A DNA stretch of 64,000 nucleotides from Megalonaias nervosa (lineage: Eukaryota; Mollusca; Bivalvia; Unionida; Unionidae): contig JAECUM010016706.1 in the NCBI GenBank assembly GCA_016617855.1, forward strand, positions 1-64,000, read 5' to 3'. Shown in pieces: positions 30,661-44,809 of the stretch. The notes beneath the pieces were generated by a model. The model did no database searches, was not told the origin of the DNA, and was given only the letters and a program-made list of their open reading frames with translations. Made by a program: the position numbers and the translations under genes. The stretch's first letter is position 1; each line of letters starts with the position of its first letter.

Positions 30661-32342
30661 CAGTAGGTGCATTTTTTTCTCCAATACAGACGCTGCCAGA
30701 AAAACGCATGGAGGCCTTCTACAGATATTATGTATTTCTGAGAGAGTGACACACGTAAAGTTGTTTGCATTTGCAACATGCAAAATGCAGAGAATGTTGG
30801 CATAATACTATGCTACTTTTGTGTACTGTGTGTAAATTTCTTTGGATATTGTCTTGTGGAAATTGTACGTGACCTAAGCACACAGCTAGCCAAAATGGTT
30901 GTTTCCATGTGCTCAAAAAGATCAGCCAGAATTAGATTAAAGTACACAATCTTTAGCAGTTATTAAAATAAGGAAACCTAATTTTGCCAGACTAGACAAT
31001 GTCAGCTTCTGAAAGTGCAATGAAATAATTACAAAATATATAAAAAGTAAGAAAAAATTATTGGCTCACTTTTCCAAGTTACCCCTTAAATCCAGATAGT
31101 GAAAATGACCAAACACAGGTAGCAGTTTTTTGCACAGATGCACATGTGATGTAAGGCCAAACTGAATACTCTATAACCCAAATTACACTCATCAATGATA
31201 CACCAAAATAAAGGGAATTAAAGTGTTCTTTTAACAATACCTAAATATGCATGGTCATATTTAAAAAGCCAGGTTAACCAGTGATGAAAACTGGGACATT
31301 CTCTTTCTTTAAAAATCCAACCCTATGCAAAATACAAAACTGTAGAGTGCCACCCATGTAAGATCCATTTTTTTTTAACAGACTGATTTAACCCAAACAT
31401 TAATGTGGTAATTAGGTAACAGGCATGCATGGTACTAGGTTCCAACAAAATCTAGATGTCAGAGCATATTTTAGTAGCAAAGGCTTGCAGGATCAAAACA
31501 TATTTGCTAAAAATATTTGATACTAGTTATGACCACATGTGTGCAGTTATCAGGATATTTGTAGGTATTAACTGTATATAGTACATAATATTTTTACAGT
31601 TCAACTTATGTTTTGCCAGTAAACCTAAATTAGCATCAGCCAAATCCTTTCGAATCCTTAAATTTAAAAGTGTTATTCACAAATTTTATTAATATGAAAA
31701 ATAATTTAAAAATTTTGCACGTTTTTATGATAAGCATTAGGTTCAAACTGCCGCACAATGAATTTCACACTTCTAGTCCTTTTCCAATATTCATACTTTG
31801 GAAACATTCTTAAAAATGGATTTCAAACTGTAAACTGAGACAAATTTATAAAAAATGACACTATATAAAAAAGCAGATTTGACAATATTTGATCTATTTG
31901 AATAAAAGTAGCCATTAAATGGTACACATAAAAGATAAACATTTCAGACCAATATCTGAATAATATCTATCAGGTTGAAATACGTGTAAAATGCTAGAAA
32001 AACTAATTGTAAGCATTTGCAATAATAAGGAAAAAAAACATAGCATAAGGAATAGATTACAAGTGTGTACTGTATATGTTCACTTAGTTCAGTCCAACTA
32101 GAAATTGCATAGATCTGGGACTGCTGTTGCATAATAAGTCAGCAGATCTGGGTCTATGCATTTTGCTGGGTGCATTCAGTAGAAAAAATAATATAGACCC
32201 TAATCTGTCAGCACATTATGCAATGGCAGATCAGGGTCTCTGTTGTCTGCAGTTGGAGTTGACTTATAAACAAATATATGTAGTAATCTTATCACCGTGA
32301 GTTTTGTAAAGTGTCGCAAAAGTATCACATATTGCTGTATCA
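30661..32342. other. Host intergenic DNA, no gene seen
   Basis: A/T-rich with no supported gene or repeat. Confidence 0.5.
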
Positions 32343-32664
32343 CAAGCATGTGCAACCTATGGCCTGAGGGCCTGATCAGCCCACAACCTGGTTTTATCCA
32401 CTTATTTACATTATAAGATGATGGCCTGTGGGCCGGATCCAGCCCACAACCTGGTTTTATCCACTTATTTAAATTATAACATGATGGCCTGTGGGCCAGA
32501 TCCAGCCCACAACCTGGTTTTATCCAATTATTTACATTATAAGATGATGGACTGTGGGCCGGATCCAGCCCACAACCTGGTTTTATCCACTTACTTAAGT
32601 CATAGGATGTGGCTTTAAAAATCACTTATCTGGCCTGCACCCTTGAGGAAGTTGCACATGCCTG
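32343..32664. mobile_element. hAT-like MITE with internal tandem copies
   Basis: Ends are CAAGCATGTGCAACC and, inverted, GGAAGTTGCACATGCCTG, as in hAT short elements whose inner ends read GGCCTGTGGGCCGGATC. Between them a 57-60 bp unit (GGCCNGTGGGCC...CAACCTGGTTTTATCCA) is repeated four times. The 8-bp flanks agree at only 5 of 8 positions, so the duplication is decayed. Confidence 0.65.
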
Positions 32665-33014
32665 ATGTACAAGATAAAAAAAGTGAATTTTATACATAAA
32701 ATTTGATTAAATTTCTCATTGTATTCCAAGCAAAAATTAGCTAGCATGACCAAAAATCAAAAGAGAGTAACTTGCATACTTCAACTGTAAACTGTAAACT
32801 TTTTCTTTCATATGGAGAGGTACCATATTTAATTCCAACATAAGTATCATGAATGGCATAGAATACACACACCACATGTTTAATAGTCCCATATGAAGAA
32901 CTAGTGGGGCATGGTTGACTCTGATGATTACTGACCAATGTTTCTCAATGATCTGTGGTCAAGATGCAGTCTCAAGCTGAATTTAATGTTCAGAACCACA
33001 ATCAAGACTTACCA

Positions 33015-34035
33015 TGATCATGACCTTGACCTTTAGACCTCAGAATCTATAGGTTTCTTTATTATCACAAGCACAAACCATCCAAAAAGTTTACTTGAGA
33101 AACTTACTCTAGAACAAAAAACCCAATCTGCAAAACCCCTTTTTCTTAAGCAACAATTACTTTCACCATGGACTTTTTCATTCCAAAATCAACAGGGGTC
33201 TTCCATGCTTTAAATAAAAGAATTTACCAGAAACTCTGGTCACAGTAATAGCCCTAGCATTAAATTAGTATTCAAAAACAATTTTTCTTCTTTCAGTCAA
33301 AGGAATCAATAGGCTTCTTTCTTATCCAAGGTGTGATGTATGTAAGTATGTAATGGTTTAAAAGGAATATCAGCACAGTCTGAGATATAAAGTGCTGATC
33401 ATGTTTAGATATTAAAGAACAGACACACGAAATAAAACTAAAGCCAAATGGATAAGATCCTTAAATGGTAAAGTTTTGATATAAACTGCACTCTTCAAAT
33501 AAGTCCAAGACTTCAGCTGAAGCATCATCATCAGACACATCCCAGGGCAAAAAGGTGATCACCACTTACAATATGCAGAAAGCTGGTCTGGGCTGAGCCT
33601 GTGAATGTTTATCCAAAGCTATCCATTAGCTTTGATGAAAGCACATGGTTGAGAACTGAATTTTTGTGCTGAAAACACTGTTTTCTATCAGTCATGTTGA
33701 GCCCTAAAGTAATGTTTCTTCTTTACTGCAAGTGCAAGCCATTTGCAAAGTTTGGTCTAGGTCTTTGATGTAGAACTACTGATGTTGTACTCCAACCATT
33801 TGTCTTCTTTCAGTCAGTGAATTTGACCTCTGACCTGCAAAATGATAGGTTTCTTCCTTGTCCCAAGTGTGAACCATCCCTGATGTTTCATTTAGGTATG
33901 TGATGTAGAACTACTGTTATTATGCAGAAACCATTTGTTCTTATTTCAGTCACAGTAACCTCAATTTTCAATGGCAAACATGAGATTCTTCCTTACTCCA
34001 AGTGAAAACCATCTACCAAGTTTTGGTAACGGCAG
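33015..34035. repeat. Degenerate repeat with TGACCTTGACCT cores
   Basis: Several diverged units of about 130-150 bp share a TGACCTTGACCTTTAGACCT-like core followed by ATAGGTTTCTTCCTT and CAAGTGTGAACCATC. The same family is at 56830-57330. Repeats with this core are widespread in bivalve genomes (established knowledge). Confidence 0.6.
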
Positions 34036-34194
34036 ATGGTGGGTTACTCAAGCTACAGTGCAGAAATCAAATGAGGAACAGAGAGATAGGCAGATAATAC
34101 AACATAATATACTTTTACTCTGCTTTATGGTGTATGAAATCAAAACCTTGGTTTTGTTTCTGTTGGTTTTAGTGACACTTTTAACAAATTATTG

Positions 34195-34330
34195 ACCGTG
34201 TCATGCCAAAGAATGGAAGCTTTTCCCAGGACACATAGCGGAGGCCAACCTGGGATGACCTGGGTGGGTATCCAACCAGCGACCTTTTGATTATGAGTGA
34301 GACCCTCAACCAACTGAGCTATAAAACAAA
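34195..34330 (-). mobile_element. SINE with tRNA-Met-like head
   Basis: The minus strand reads TAGCTCAGTTGGTTGAG (A-box), an anticodon loop CTCATAA (CAT, Met) and GGTCGCTGGTTGGATAC (B-box). The sequence continues after the B-box into a non-tRNA body, and the acceptor stem does not pair, so it is a SINE and not a tRNA gene. Confidence 0.6.
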
Positions 34331-35324
34331 ACTTGTGGTCTCTATATAATTTTTTTAAAAATCGTATCATATAAGAAATTGTCAATACTTCTGAATTTAC
34401 TTATAAAGATTTTGATAATTTTCACCCAAATTAGTAACATATATCAATTCATTAAACTTAGAACAAGTTAATTTACATGTAACCCACACCAGGAAAATGT
34501 GACAAGAGGTTGCATGAAATGAATGCAGTGCCACTATTCTATCATGAGAAGTCATGAACAAAGTCTTCTAAATGAGAAAAACTGGGTTGCTTTATAATGA
34601 ATAAATGCATGTTTGTAGTTTTTACTTTCAATCAATACAATATGAGCTATGTCACACTTAACCAAAACAGTAAAATACGTGTTAATGGTATGTGACAGGC
34701 CATATTTGACCTGCAACTCGGCTGAATACAACTTAACTTTGTGACATCATTCATGAAATGTAATACAGAATGCACTGTCTTGCATGGATGCATTATACAT
34801 GTTAGTGTTACCTTATTCTAACTGTAACTGTCATGGCTGAATGGGAAGACTGAAAATAAGTATTTAACTTTGTGTTGGACTGAAAAAATGAAATCAGATA
34901 AATAATGCTGATATTAATGTACCATAAGCATATACTGTAACAGGAAACATATCAAGTTAAATACCGCCAATCTATACATGAACTTATATTAAGTATTAAG
35001 ACAGTTGTGTTGTTTGGAAAAAAAAAAGTCAATCTTTTGTAAAACTTTTCCAAGTTATATAAAGTTGTTGGATTATTTCCACTGCATTTGATTATAGTGG
35101 CAATGTGTTAATTTCAAGTAACCTCATCCTGAATCCCTTTCACCTTTACTGATTCTGTGTAAAGCATAGGAAAATGAATTGAGAAAGAACATGAATAAAA
35201 CTGAGCTGGTCGAATAGATGGGACAGAATGGAATTTAAACTAAAAGAATTTCTCATTTGTTACAAAATTTAATACAATATGATGTTTGAAATGCACCTGA
35301 TATTATTTTCCAGTTGTACCTGGT
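34331..35324. other. Host intergenic DNA, no gene seen
   Basis: No supported coding region or repeat. Confidence 0.5.
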
Positions 35325-36080
35325 GTAGTTAACCAAAGATCCATAGTATTCTGTGAAGGAGTTGTACCTACTGTAATTAATGTTAGATCCATAGCATTGC
35401 TGTATTATGTGAATGAGTTGTACATAGAATAATTAAACTTTTATCCATTGTATTCTGTACATAGGTTATACCTCCTTTAATTAACCTCAGATCCATAGTA
35501 TTCTGTGAAGGAGTTGTACCCACTGTAATTAACCTTAGATCCATAACATTGCAGTACTATGTGAATTTGTAACCTTAGAGCCAAAATATTCTGTGAATGA
35601 ATTGTACCTGGTGTAGTCAATCTTAGAGCCATAGTATTCTGTGAATGAGTTGTACCTGATGTAATCACTCTTAGATCCATAGTATTCTGTGAATGAGTTG
35701 TACCTGGTTGTAATCAATCTTAGATCCTTAGTATTCTGTGAATGAGTTGTACCTATTGTAATTAACCTTATATTCATAGTATTCTGTGAATGAGTTGTAC
35801 CTGATGTAATCACTCTTAGATCTATAGTATTCTGTGAGTGCACTGTACCTGGTTGTAGTCAATCTTAGATCCTCAGTATTCTGTGACTGAGTTGTACCTA
35901 TTGTAATTAACCTTAGATCCATAGTATTCTGTGACTGAGTTGTACCTGGTGTAATCAATCTTAGAACCTTAGTATTCTGTGAATGAGTTGTACCTGATGT
36001 AATCACTCTTAGATCCATAGTATTCTGTGAATGAGTTCTACCTATTGTAATTAATCTTAGATCCATAATATTGCTTGCTG
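35325..36080. repeat. Minisatellite, about 48 bp unit
   Basis: About 15 imperfect units based on TTAGATCCATAGTATTCTGT and GAATGAGTTGTACCT with a GTAATYA spacer. The long frames it contains on the minus strand are repeat artefacts. Confidence 0.95.
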
Positions 36081-36437
36081 TATTCTGTAAATAAATTTTT
36101 ACCTAGTTTAATTAACATACTGGATCTGAGTATAAATCTTGTACTTTATAAAAAAATTAACTGAGACACTTTTGAAGAGAAATTAATATTTACCTAAATT
36201 TAAAAAAACCAACAGATGCATATTGTAACCTAAAATAACAGTTGCCTCCCTTTAAACAAACCCATATCAAACCAGTCTCTTTTTCTTAACCTCCATTCCC
36301 CATCATTGCTCCTTAGTTTTGTTTGTTATGTTCCTTAACCTAACATCATTATTTCTAAACATATCTGCACACAGTTCTTTTACCAATTCATTTTTCAAGA
36401 GCTTCACACAATATCACATTATATTATTCTATATTTG

Positions 36438-36993
36438 TTATTTCTGTTGAAGTACATATTTTAAGAACTCCCAAAATTCTTTGTTGGCATTTTCTCTTGA
36501 GAGACCCCTGTGCTCAGATCTTTTTTCATACTCCTTCTTTAACTCTAAAATCTTGCCTAATAAATCAACAGTACCATCATCAAGCTCTTCATCTGCCGAA
36601 GAGTGATAGAAATTTCTCTTTTGTAAATCTTGGTCAGAATTATAGCCCGTTGGCTGGTCTGCATCTTGACCCGATTCACCCAGAGACCGAGCTAATGCAA
36701 CTACAAGGTTGTCTTCTGTGAACTGACGAGACTGGAGAATTTTGGAAAGATCATCTAACACTGGACCTATTTTGCCCTCAAAATATTTTTTTATTTCACC
36801 TTCAGACAGTAAATTAGCCTTTTCATCCATTTCCTGATCCTTCATTTCCTTGCCTCGCTTCAGATGAAGAGTTTTTGATTTTTGCATTTCCATCTCCATG
36901 GTTTGCTGCAGCTCCCGTAATGATGGAATGCGTGCATGCTGGGATGCCATCTGGGATTTACCATCATCGTAACCATATGCTCTGAGTTCCCAG
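36438..36993 (-). CDS. Proprotein convertase, last coding exon
   Basis: The exon starts after a TTTCAAG acceptor with SWELRAYGYDDG, the final strand of the P domain. It continues through a hydrophilic tail rich in Lys, Glu, Gln and Asp, with a coiled-coil-like part (LRELQQTMEMEMQKS), an acidic stretch (SSADEELDDGTVDLL) and a helical end FWEFLKYVLQQK before the TAA at 36438-36440. No transmembrane segment or Cys-rich repeats follow, so the enzyme is likely secreted or stored in granules like PC1/3, rather than membrane-bound like furin. The tail is not conserved enough for me to name the paralogue. Confidence 0.8.
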
Positions 36994-39900
36994 CTTGAAA
37001 GATAAAAGAAATTACATATACACTCAAACTCTGTTGTAATGGAGTTCTCATAACTACAGGTTAGACTATGTTGCAACACAACAACATATTTATCAGTGTT
37101 ACATGACTACAGACAAGGACTAAGGAGAAAAGACAAAGCCACAACTGCAGTATATTTTGCTTTAAAATACACGCAACAAGTGAGTACATTAAAACTGAGG
37201 TCAGCCATAATAGTGTTCATAATAAATGAAAACCTTTTTTCATTCAATGTTTTCTTTTCTCATGAAATTTGATGATCCATCTCTGAGTCTTGATTAGTTC
37301 TTACTGCCTGTTTTGAAGTGAATGCATTTTTTTTTCTGTGAAAATATTGATCATCTGATCTGATGCAAAACTAACAAATAAGCTATCTGACCCATATAAG
37401 CATAGCTAACTCGATCAGCACCAATTAGAAATGGAGAGAAATTTATGTTTATTATTACTGAGAAAGCAAAACAAGAAAATGAAAAAGAAAAATGAGAAAG
37501 AAAACCGATACAAGCATAGCTAACTCAATCAGCATCAATTAGAAATGGACAGAAATTTAAGTTTTTTATTATTAAGAAAGCAAAATGAGTAAATGAAAAT
37601 GAAAAATGAGAAAGAAAACATAGAGGAACTGCAAGCAATTTGCTCCAATATATCCCAACATTTTGCACTCCACCAATACACCATTATAGACGAGTCGAAG
37701 GTAGAAAATAATGGCATAACTCTTGTGATATTAGTACAGCAAGTACAATGATTGGTCAAAATGCTCGTCTTCTAATGATCAGTACAATATATAGCAAGTC
37801 CACACCAATCCACTCAAAGTAGAATTCACAGAACTGACATACAATGCATCCAGTTCTAAATCAAAAGCAGAAATACTACTTACAAAAATGAAAGGAGCAC
37901 AAAGATTTGTCAATATGTGCAATTTTAAATGGTGACCATAATATGTACCAAGTTTCTCAGTACTGTAAATTAGCAAATTTAACACACGGGTTATCCAAGT
38001 TTTTCCCTACTGCGCACCCCCCCATGGGGTATTTATGTCTGCGTGTTATACAATTAGATTTTTTCTTGTAATACCATGTTGTAGTAATATTTTAAAAGAC
38101 GCATTTCCTATTTCAAAAAATGCACCATGTTTGAAATAGTAAACAAGTCAAAAGTTGATTATATAGTTATGTTTCACATTTCAGCTAATGTTTTTGAAGC
38201 TTAAAGATGATGTAATAACAGAAAGACAATATCAACATAATAAAATCAGCATCTCCAATTTAATAACTTACTAATTTATGAAGAGTGGCAATGTTGTTGT
38301 GTTTACCAAAAGTTTAAACTGTCATGGATGGGTCTGATTTACTGTCATTGTCAAAGTTGGATTTGGAACTAATATAGATGAGTTGACTCCATGAAGAATT
38401 TCACATTTCCAGAATAAATTGCAAAGCGTAGCCAGGGTTATAATTGTTTATTGTAAAATTGGAACATTCGTTGTTCATGCCATTTGGCAATTATTTATGG
38501 ATAGGTGACTAACTTATTGATTTTGAATTACTGGTAATGGATAGGCATGGCTTTAGCCCTGCATTTAACAAAGATAACATGTGGCATCATTGTGTAATGT
38601 TGATATAACTCAAGGTGAGGAAACTAATTATTAATTGACCCAGCAAGGTTGAAATGGCTGTGCTGCAGTTCAAAGGTAAATAGAAAGGATGATTCAACAT
38701 ATCCTAGTATTTGATACTATGTTGATAATGAAAAGACGCCAACGCAGATTTTGGTCATTTATTATTCTTTATGAGAACCTGTAGGTTATGTATTTCCACG
38801 GGTAATCTAACATATTTTTACAAACATTAGAAAAACTGCAAGTAATACATGATTGCGTGTTATACCTGGACATGTGTTATATTTGCTAATTTACAGTGAT
38901 CAAATAAACTACGAGAGAAACTGAATTCAAAACATCCTATCTAGCACTGTTTTCAGTTTTAGTGCTGCATTATTTTCATTTACTGTGAACTAGACATGAA
39001 ATGAAATCTTCTGGTTATAACCCCATGCTGATATGTAAAGATGGCTGCCATAGGATCCATATTTAATATTAAAGTGGCGTCATTTTCATTTAGGACCAAA
39101 CAGACATCATTATAAGTCTTTTGGTGAAAAGCCACCATCAATATTACCATTGATCCAGAAAGAGTAGGGATTAGATTTTCAAGATGGCTTCCATGATGGC
39201 CATATTGAACATCAGATTGTTACTCTTTTCATGTAGGACCAACTAGACACCAGAAGTCTTTTAGAGGAAACCCCATGCTGACATGGCCATGAGTTTAGGA
39301 GATCAGCTAGAATAAAATTTTCAACAGTGGCTGTGGAAGCAATCAAGATGGATGTGCAAGTGGCACCATATTCAATTAGGACCAACTAGACCTAGTGATG
39401 AATATGTGTTTAAGTGATGTAGCTATAACAAACTTGTGCTAACAGATGGCATGACAGATAATGGAAAACAGGCTATTTCAAAAGCTTTTCTTGACTATAT
39501 ACAGTAGAACTAAAAATTGCTGGAGTAATGTGATTTGTTGATATGCACATCTGTCATAATATTTATGAAACTACATGGAAATCCACCAACAAGAAGCCAA
39601 AGCTGATCTCAGATTGCTCACCTATCTGATATATCCCAAGCAGTCAAATATAAGAGCAGCTGCCCTAGAAATCTGGGTCAGTTAGGATGCATTCTGCTGA
39701 AATGTCTTCCAATGCTGTTGATTTATACATGTTATAAAAATAACTTTTTCAAGGTTTCTTGACTTTTTTGCTTTATTCATCCATTTTTAATGTCACAGCG
39801 CCATCATGTATGGAATATGGAAAGACCCTATGCTAGGACACTTTCGATCAAAGCTGTCTAATTCTGTTCAGCAGTTTTTTGAGATAAAGTGGTGTAAATG

Positions 39901-40997
39901 CTTTTTTACACTGATCGGTGAATTGACATCATTTATACAAATCTAAATGCACTTTATGCTTTCGAAACGTTTTATTAAGTTCTGGACAGCAGTTTTTCAG
40001 AAAAAGTCATTTAAAAGTGCATCTATTTTTCATAACAGCTACCACATTTAATGGCAAATCGACATAATCTGTAGGAAAGTGAGAACTCATTCCAGAATAC
40101 TTTCTGTCATATTAATGGCTTTGAGAAGGTGTCATTTAAAAGGTTGCTCTATTGTTGGTAATAATTTACATATTGGATTTCAGATCAGTACAGTTTTGTA
40201 AAAGGTTGAAAGGACTTCATGGCAAAATGATTTCGGTCAAGTTTGGCTAGATTCTGTTTAGCTATTTTTGAAAACAGGATGTTTAAAGATTTTTCAAAGA
40301 TTTTTCAATTTTTAGTAATTAAGGAAGAAATTTTATTGTGGATCATTTGTACAAATTAAAAGCCCTTAAGGCAAGAATGCATTCTGTCAAACCTAGTAAA
40401 ATTCTGTTGAGTGGTTTTCAGAAGAAGGGGTTTATATTCTTAATAATGGTGGACATATTTCATGGCAAATCAGCATCATTTGTACAAATCTTAAAATCTG
40501 CCCAAGTTAGGATGCTTTCTTTGCCGAATTTGGTTGAAATTTGTCTGGTGAATTTGAGAAGTTTAAAATTGCAAATACTGACAGAAGATTAACAGTAACA
40601 AATGCAGGACCATACCACAAGCCTATTAACAAAAAATAAAAAGAGAGAAAGAAAGAACAAAACTAGAAAAAGGTATAATTGAGCTGATATAAAAAAGAAA
40701 CCCTCCAAAATTGCACAATTTACAGGTTTTATGTTAAAAACTCATTATAGTCTGATGATAATTTGCTGTTAAATCAAGTATATCCACATCAAAATTCAAC
40801 TGACATATCCACTAGTCATCATATCCTCTTAGTCATCACCACTAATCATCATATCCTCTTAGTCATCACCACTAATCATCATATCCTCTTAATCACCATT
40901 AATTATCATATCCTTTGAGTCATCAGCATGTAAAATTCAATAAAATTTTCAATAAACTTGTAAAAATTGTTTAACAAAACCTTAGCAAACAACCTAC
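36994..40997 (-). other. Convertase intron with tandem and dispersed repeats
   Basis: This intron separates the last two exons. It holds a tandem duplication of about 116 bp (37390-37625), three related blocks with a TCATTTAGGACCAACTAGAC core (38980-39420), and a degenerate repeat of about 120-150 bp units with a TTCTGTTCAGCAGTTTTT core (about 39830-40600) of a type common in bivalves. A unit of about 33 bp (CATCATATCCTCTTAGTCAT) is repeated at 40810-40925. No other gene is seen. Confidence 0.7.
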
Positions 40998-41387
40998 CTA
41001 ATAAACTTGCCAGATTCCACATTGGCCATCCTGTCCAGCATGCTCCTCAAGACTTTTTTGACATCATCTACTGTATCCGTGTTCTGTCCACCTTCATCAT
41101 GACAAACCTCTATCTTCCATGTACCTTTTGGATTCTCTCCCCATGTGTGGATTGACATGAATACAAAATCTATCCCCTCATCACTCTTATCATTTTTTCG
41201 CCTCGGCAACAGTCGAGCCCTTGTGCCTGACGGAGATGTCAAATATAGCTCAATTTCACCTCTTTTATCAGCCTCTACCTTCACATATGCCTGAATGTGT
41301 TCAAGATTGGTGATCCTGGATTTACTATCATCATAACATGCATCAAATTCCAAGGTCCTGGAGACACAGCTTCCTGCTGACAGCTTT
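40998..41387 (-). CDS. Proprotein convertase exon, P domain
   Basis: The exon has good splice sites (acceptor AAACAG, donor GTAGGT) and phase fits its neighbours. It encodes the P (Homo B) domain: LSAGSCVSRTLEFDAC, a beta-strand run with EIELYLTSPSGTRARLL, and FVFMSIHTWGENPKGTWKIEV. The P domain stabilises the catalytic domain of furin-like convertases and sets their calcium and pH optimum. The SPSGT and HTWGENPKGTW motifs are diagnostic. Confidence 0.93.
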
Positions 41388-43762
41388 CTGTTTAAAAGGA
41401 AGTACAGGTTAGAGTAATGTGCTGATGATCAAGATATTGTTTTTGAAGATTTACAACATCTGGACTGATAACAAAATGTCCCTTGATTGGCTATAAAATG
41501 GACATTTCCCCAAGGATGGATCATTTTGACAAAAGGAACAGGCTCTAAAATGGACATTTCCCCAAGGCAGAATCATTTTGACAAAAAGGACTGGTCTCAA
41601 AAATGGACATTTCCCTAAGGTTGGATCATATTGTCAAAACAAAGGATTGGCTCTAAAATGGACATTTTTCCAAGTTTGGATCATTTTGACAAAACAATGG
41701 AATGGGAGTTAATACCATAATCAAAACTTTTATCTGCCTGTTGCTTAGGATTCAAAAACATGCTTGTAATAATGACCCACTGTACAAGTGCTGGTAAATA
41801 TATTGTTCACAGGAAAGTTTTGGCCACAAAGAGCATCAAACTCTGGTAAAACAGCAAGTCTGGTGTGCCAGTTCAGAATGAAAATTTACATTCAAGTACA
41901 GTGGTTGCTCACTATACAGACCCTCACTATATCACTGTCCCTCTTATAACATTGGTATGAATCTCATTAAAGTATTTCAATTCTGTTTTATCAATGCCAA
42001 TTTAATTATATGACTTAATTTTAGTTTCCTGGCTATTGGCAACCAATAACAGTGTTATTTCACATTAAGTACCCTAGTTTTTGTTTCTTATGCATGATGA
42101 TGAGGAAGCCTTGCTGGAACATGACCCTGTATAGAGGTCATTCTCTTATTAGTGGCTTCCATGAACAGTGTTATAAAGAAATGTACAGTATTTATAGTTC
42201 TCCAAGTTTGTGAAACACTGCAGCTGGGGTCCATAACTGCCAACCATATTACATCTCTAACCATAGGATAGTATCACACAGCCTTGCTGGAACATGCCAT
42301 AGCATAAGGCGCCTCTTACAGTGTGGGACACTTTTCTGGCTCCCATGAACAGTATCTATATATGTACGCAGTTGATTTTAATGGCATATCAGCACTATAG
42401 TGGCTATATGGTGCCAACAAAAAAGCAAAATCACAACATAAAAAAAATGACAACTGCAAACACAAAAATCAAGGAAGAAAAACTCCTTATATATAAAGTA
42501 CAACAAGACAGAATATAAAGGATAAAGAAGTTCTGTAAAAGATATATAAAACGAAAGTTACAAGAAACTCATTTAAACTGTTTAAAACATGTTTCTTATG
42601 AACAGCATATACATATGTATGAAGCATTTTATGGCATATCAGCACAAAAGTGGCCATTTAATGCCAATTTAAGGTAAAGTTAAGTAAAATGTAAAATGAA
42701 TTTACAAAAATTTAGGAAGATAAACTCTTCTAAAATAATGCAAATATTAGGTACAAAAAGATAAATATAAAATATAATAATGATGTTAAAACCCTGTAAA
42801 ATATATATAAAATAAAAGATAATGAAAGATCCTAACATTTCAATGAACAGTGATAAAATGAGGAAGTACAGTGCACACATTTCTCCCATGTTATGACACG
42901 AAAGTCACAGTCTAGAACCATCAACCCATTATGTGCTGCACTTATGAATATCGAGAATGATAAAAAATCTGACTGCATTTGAGCCAGGGGTGGGTGAGTA
43001 ATTAGGGGGGAATAAGCAAAGCGGCAGTCAAACATACAGTATCAACATGGCAGTTGGGGTTGTAACTGATGTCTGCATTATGTATTAAGCGACAGTATTG
43101 TAATAATGAAAAAATTTTCTATAACTGTGTTTACAGCAATAGATTTATTTAATTTTGTCAAATAATGATGTTTTAAAAAAGTCAAACTGTCATACATTTA
43201 AATTCAACAAGTACAATTGTCTTGCAGTCCATTGCAATACTTCATTATATACAGAATCATCTTATAATTATGGTCATTATAATAAATACATGAGAGCTGT
43301 GTGTATACTTATATACATAAAATGAATAAGAACTACATTTTTGGGGGCTTTCATGCATATTGATTGGAATGCTTTTCCTCCATGATAAACCTGAACAGAA
43401 CATGGAAATTGTTATACAAGATTTGCATAGAATTCTTTAGACTTGGATTTTTAAAATGATGAAATAGGTGCAAAGATGGATCTCCTTTTTGTAAAAAATA
43501 TTATTCATAATTCTGCATTCACTAAGGTGACATGTGGGTGAAATGAGAAGATGAGAATGAGATCAGTCTGACATCCTGTCTGTTATATTACTGCACTGTA
43601 AAGATATTCTTAAGAGAAATGACATCCTGAAATTCCTTCAATTAGTAATGGCAAAACTACACCCTAATCTGATTTGTCTGAATGTCAATTGTTTAAAGCT
43701 GAGACAAACTACTACAATACTACAATCTGTTTTTCTACACATGTATTGGACAAAATTCTTAC
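41388..43762 (-). other. Convertase intron with minisatellite
   Basis: Four units of about 58 bp (TAAAATGGACATTTCC, GGATCATTTTGACAAAA) at 41470-41703. Related blocks at 42090-42665 share GCCTTGCTGGAACATG, GAACAGTATCTATAT and ATGGCATATCAGCAC. Confidence 0.8.
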
Positions 43763-43981
43763 ACATCAACATTCTGTGGATCTGTTTTGCAGATATGTTG
43801 TGGTGGCACATTTGTCCAGTTTTGAGCAAGTTCCACCATTTTCCCACAATCCATCATTCCGAAGCCAAAGGCATCACTGACATGAAAGCCAGCCCCATTA
43901 ATGGTCCAGGTAGCATTCAGACTCTGTATCCTGGCAGCTCTCACTACAATGTGCTGAACGTCCCTCCATGTCAGCTTTGGA
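43763..43981 (-). CDS. Proprotein convertase exon, end of subtilisin domain
   Basis: It begins after TTCCAG and ends at GTAAGA; split codons match both neighbours (Asn with the upstream exon, Val with the P-domain exon). It encodes LTWRDVQHIVVRAARI, a NGAGFHVSDAFGFG stretch and MVELAQNWTNVPPQHIC, the conserved end of the catalytic domain of furin-family convertases. The usual leucine-aspartate pair after GFG reads MMDC here. Confidence 0.93.
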
Positions 43982-44591
43982 CTGGAATATAGTAGAAGCA
44001 TTTTTTTTTAAAAACACCCTCATATTTAATTCATATGGATGCAGGACATCTGGGTATTTAGGACAGAAGAGACATGCTTTTATCTTAAATGTGTATTCTT
44101 ATTTCATATTTTGGCTGCAGATGGATAATTCAATTCCCATAGATCATATTGTTAATTATTTGCAAAACAACTTCACATTTGTGGTAAAGAAACGTACATG
44201 TTATGTATGTTCTATCCTTGAGTAAACATTAAAAAATTATATGTTGCATTAATTTCTTATTAAGTCACTTGTAGAAACCAACTAAAAAATCCATTCTGGT
44301 GAAATTTCCTTATTTACATTCGTGAAGTACCTCTGCAGTGTCAATAAGTAAATGACAAAAAACCTCAAATTGTTTACAAGTTATTAAAAAGTTGAAAAAA
44401 AATCCCCACTTCTGGTAAGTATTTCCAGTCAATCAGTAGTATCCTTCTGTTATGTAGAGAATCTAATATACTGCCAAATATGAGTTGATTCCATAGATAC
44501 AAATAATTATAGTTTACACCTACCCCTCTATTGATTCTAACAATGAAAAGCATCAAAGATATAAAAAATGCACAAAACTTACTCGCTTCAT

Positions 44592-44809
44592 TCACTGATT
44601 TATAATTTCTAACTTAATTGCCACCATGCAGTCCCTAGCGTTGTCACCTTCTTCACAATTCAAACCTAACAAAACTTCAAGACTGACATAGCATGGCAAG
44701 TCTTTGTTTTTCACAACACAGGTATGTAGTAGTTTATAATGTTCCATAAGCTCTGGATAATTCCATAAATTTTCATAACATTGTGATGTAAAGGCATGTT
44801 TTTGCATCT
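44592..44809 (-). CDS. Possible last exon of a small Cys-containing protein
   Basis: A minus-strand frame with five cysteines (CYENLWNYPELMEHYKLLHTC, spaced C-x18-20-C, then C-x9-C, C-x10-C, C-x8-C roughly) ends at a TGA 44592-44594. An AAAACAAG acceptor precedes it and a GTAAGT lies just after the stop. The composition looks like a folded secreted domain. No family is recognised and no partner exon has been found, so it is only tentative. Confidence 0.3.

Noticed and set aside
32200..32625. Repeated-peptide frames on both strands
   Set aside because: They result from the tandem units of the hAT-like repeat.
34195..34330. tRNA-Met gene
   Set aside because: The A and B boxes are good, but the acceptor arms do not pair and the sequence continues into a SINE body.
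35477..36066. Long minus-strand frames with repeated peptide units
   Set aside because: They come from the 48-bp minisatellite, a multiple of three, and have no other coding sign.
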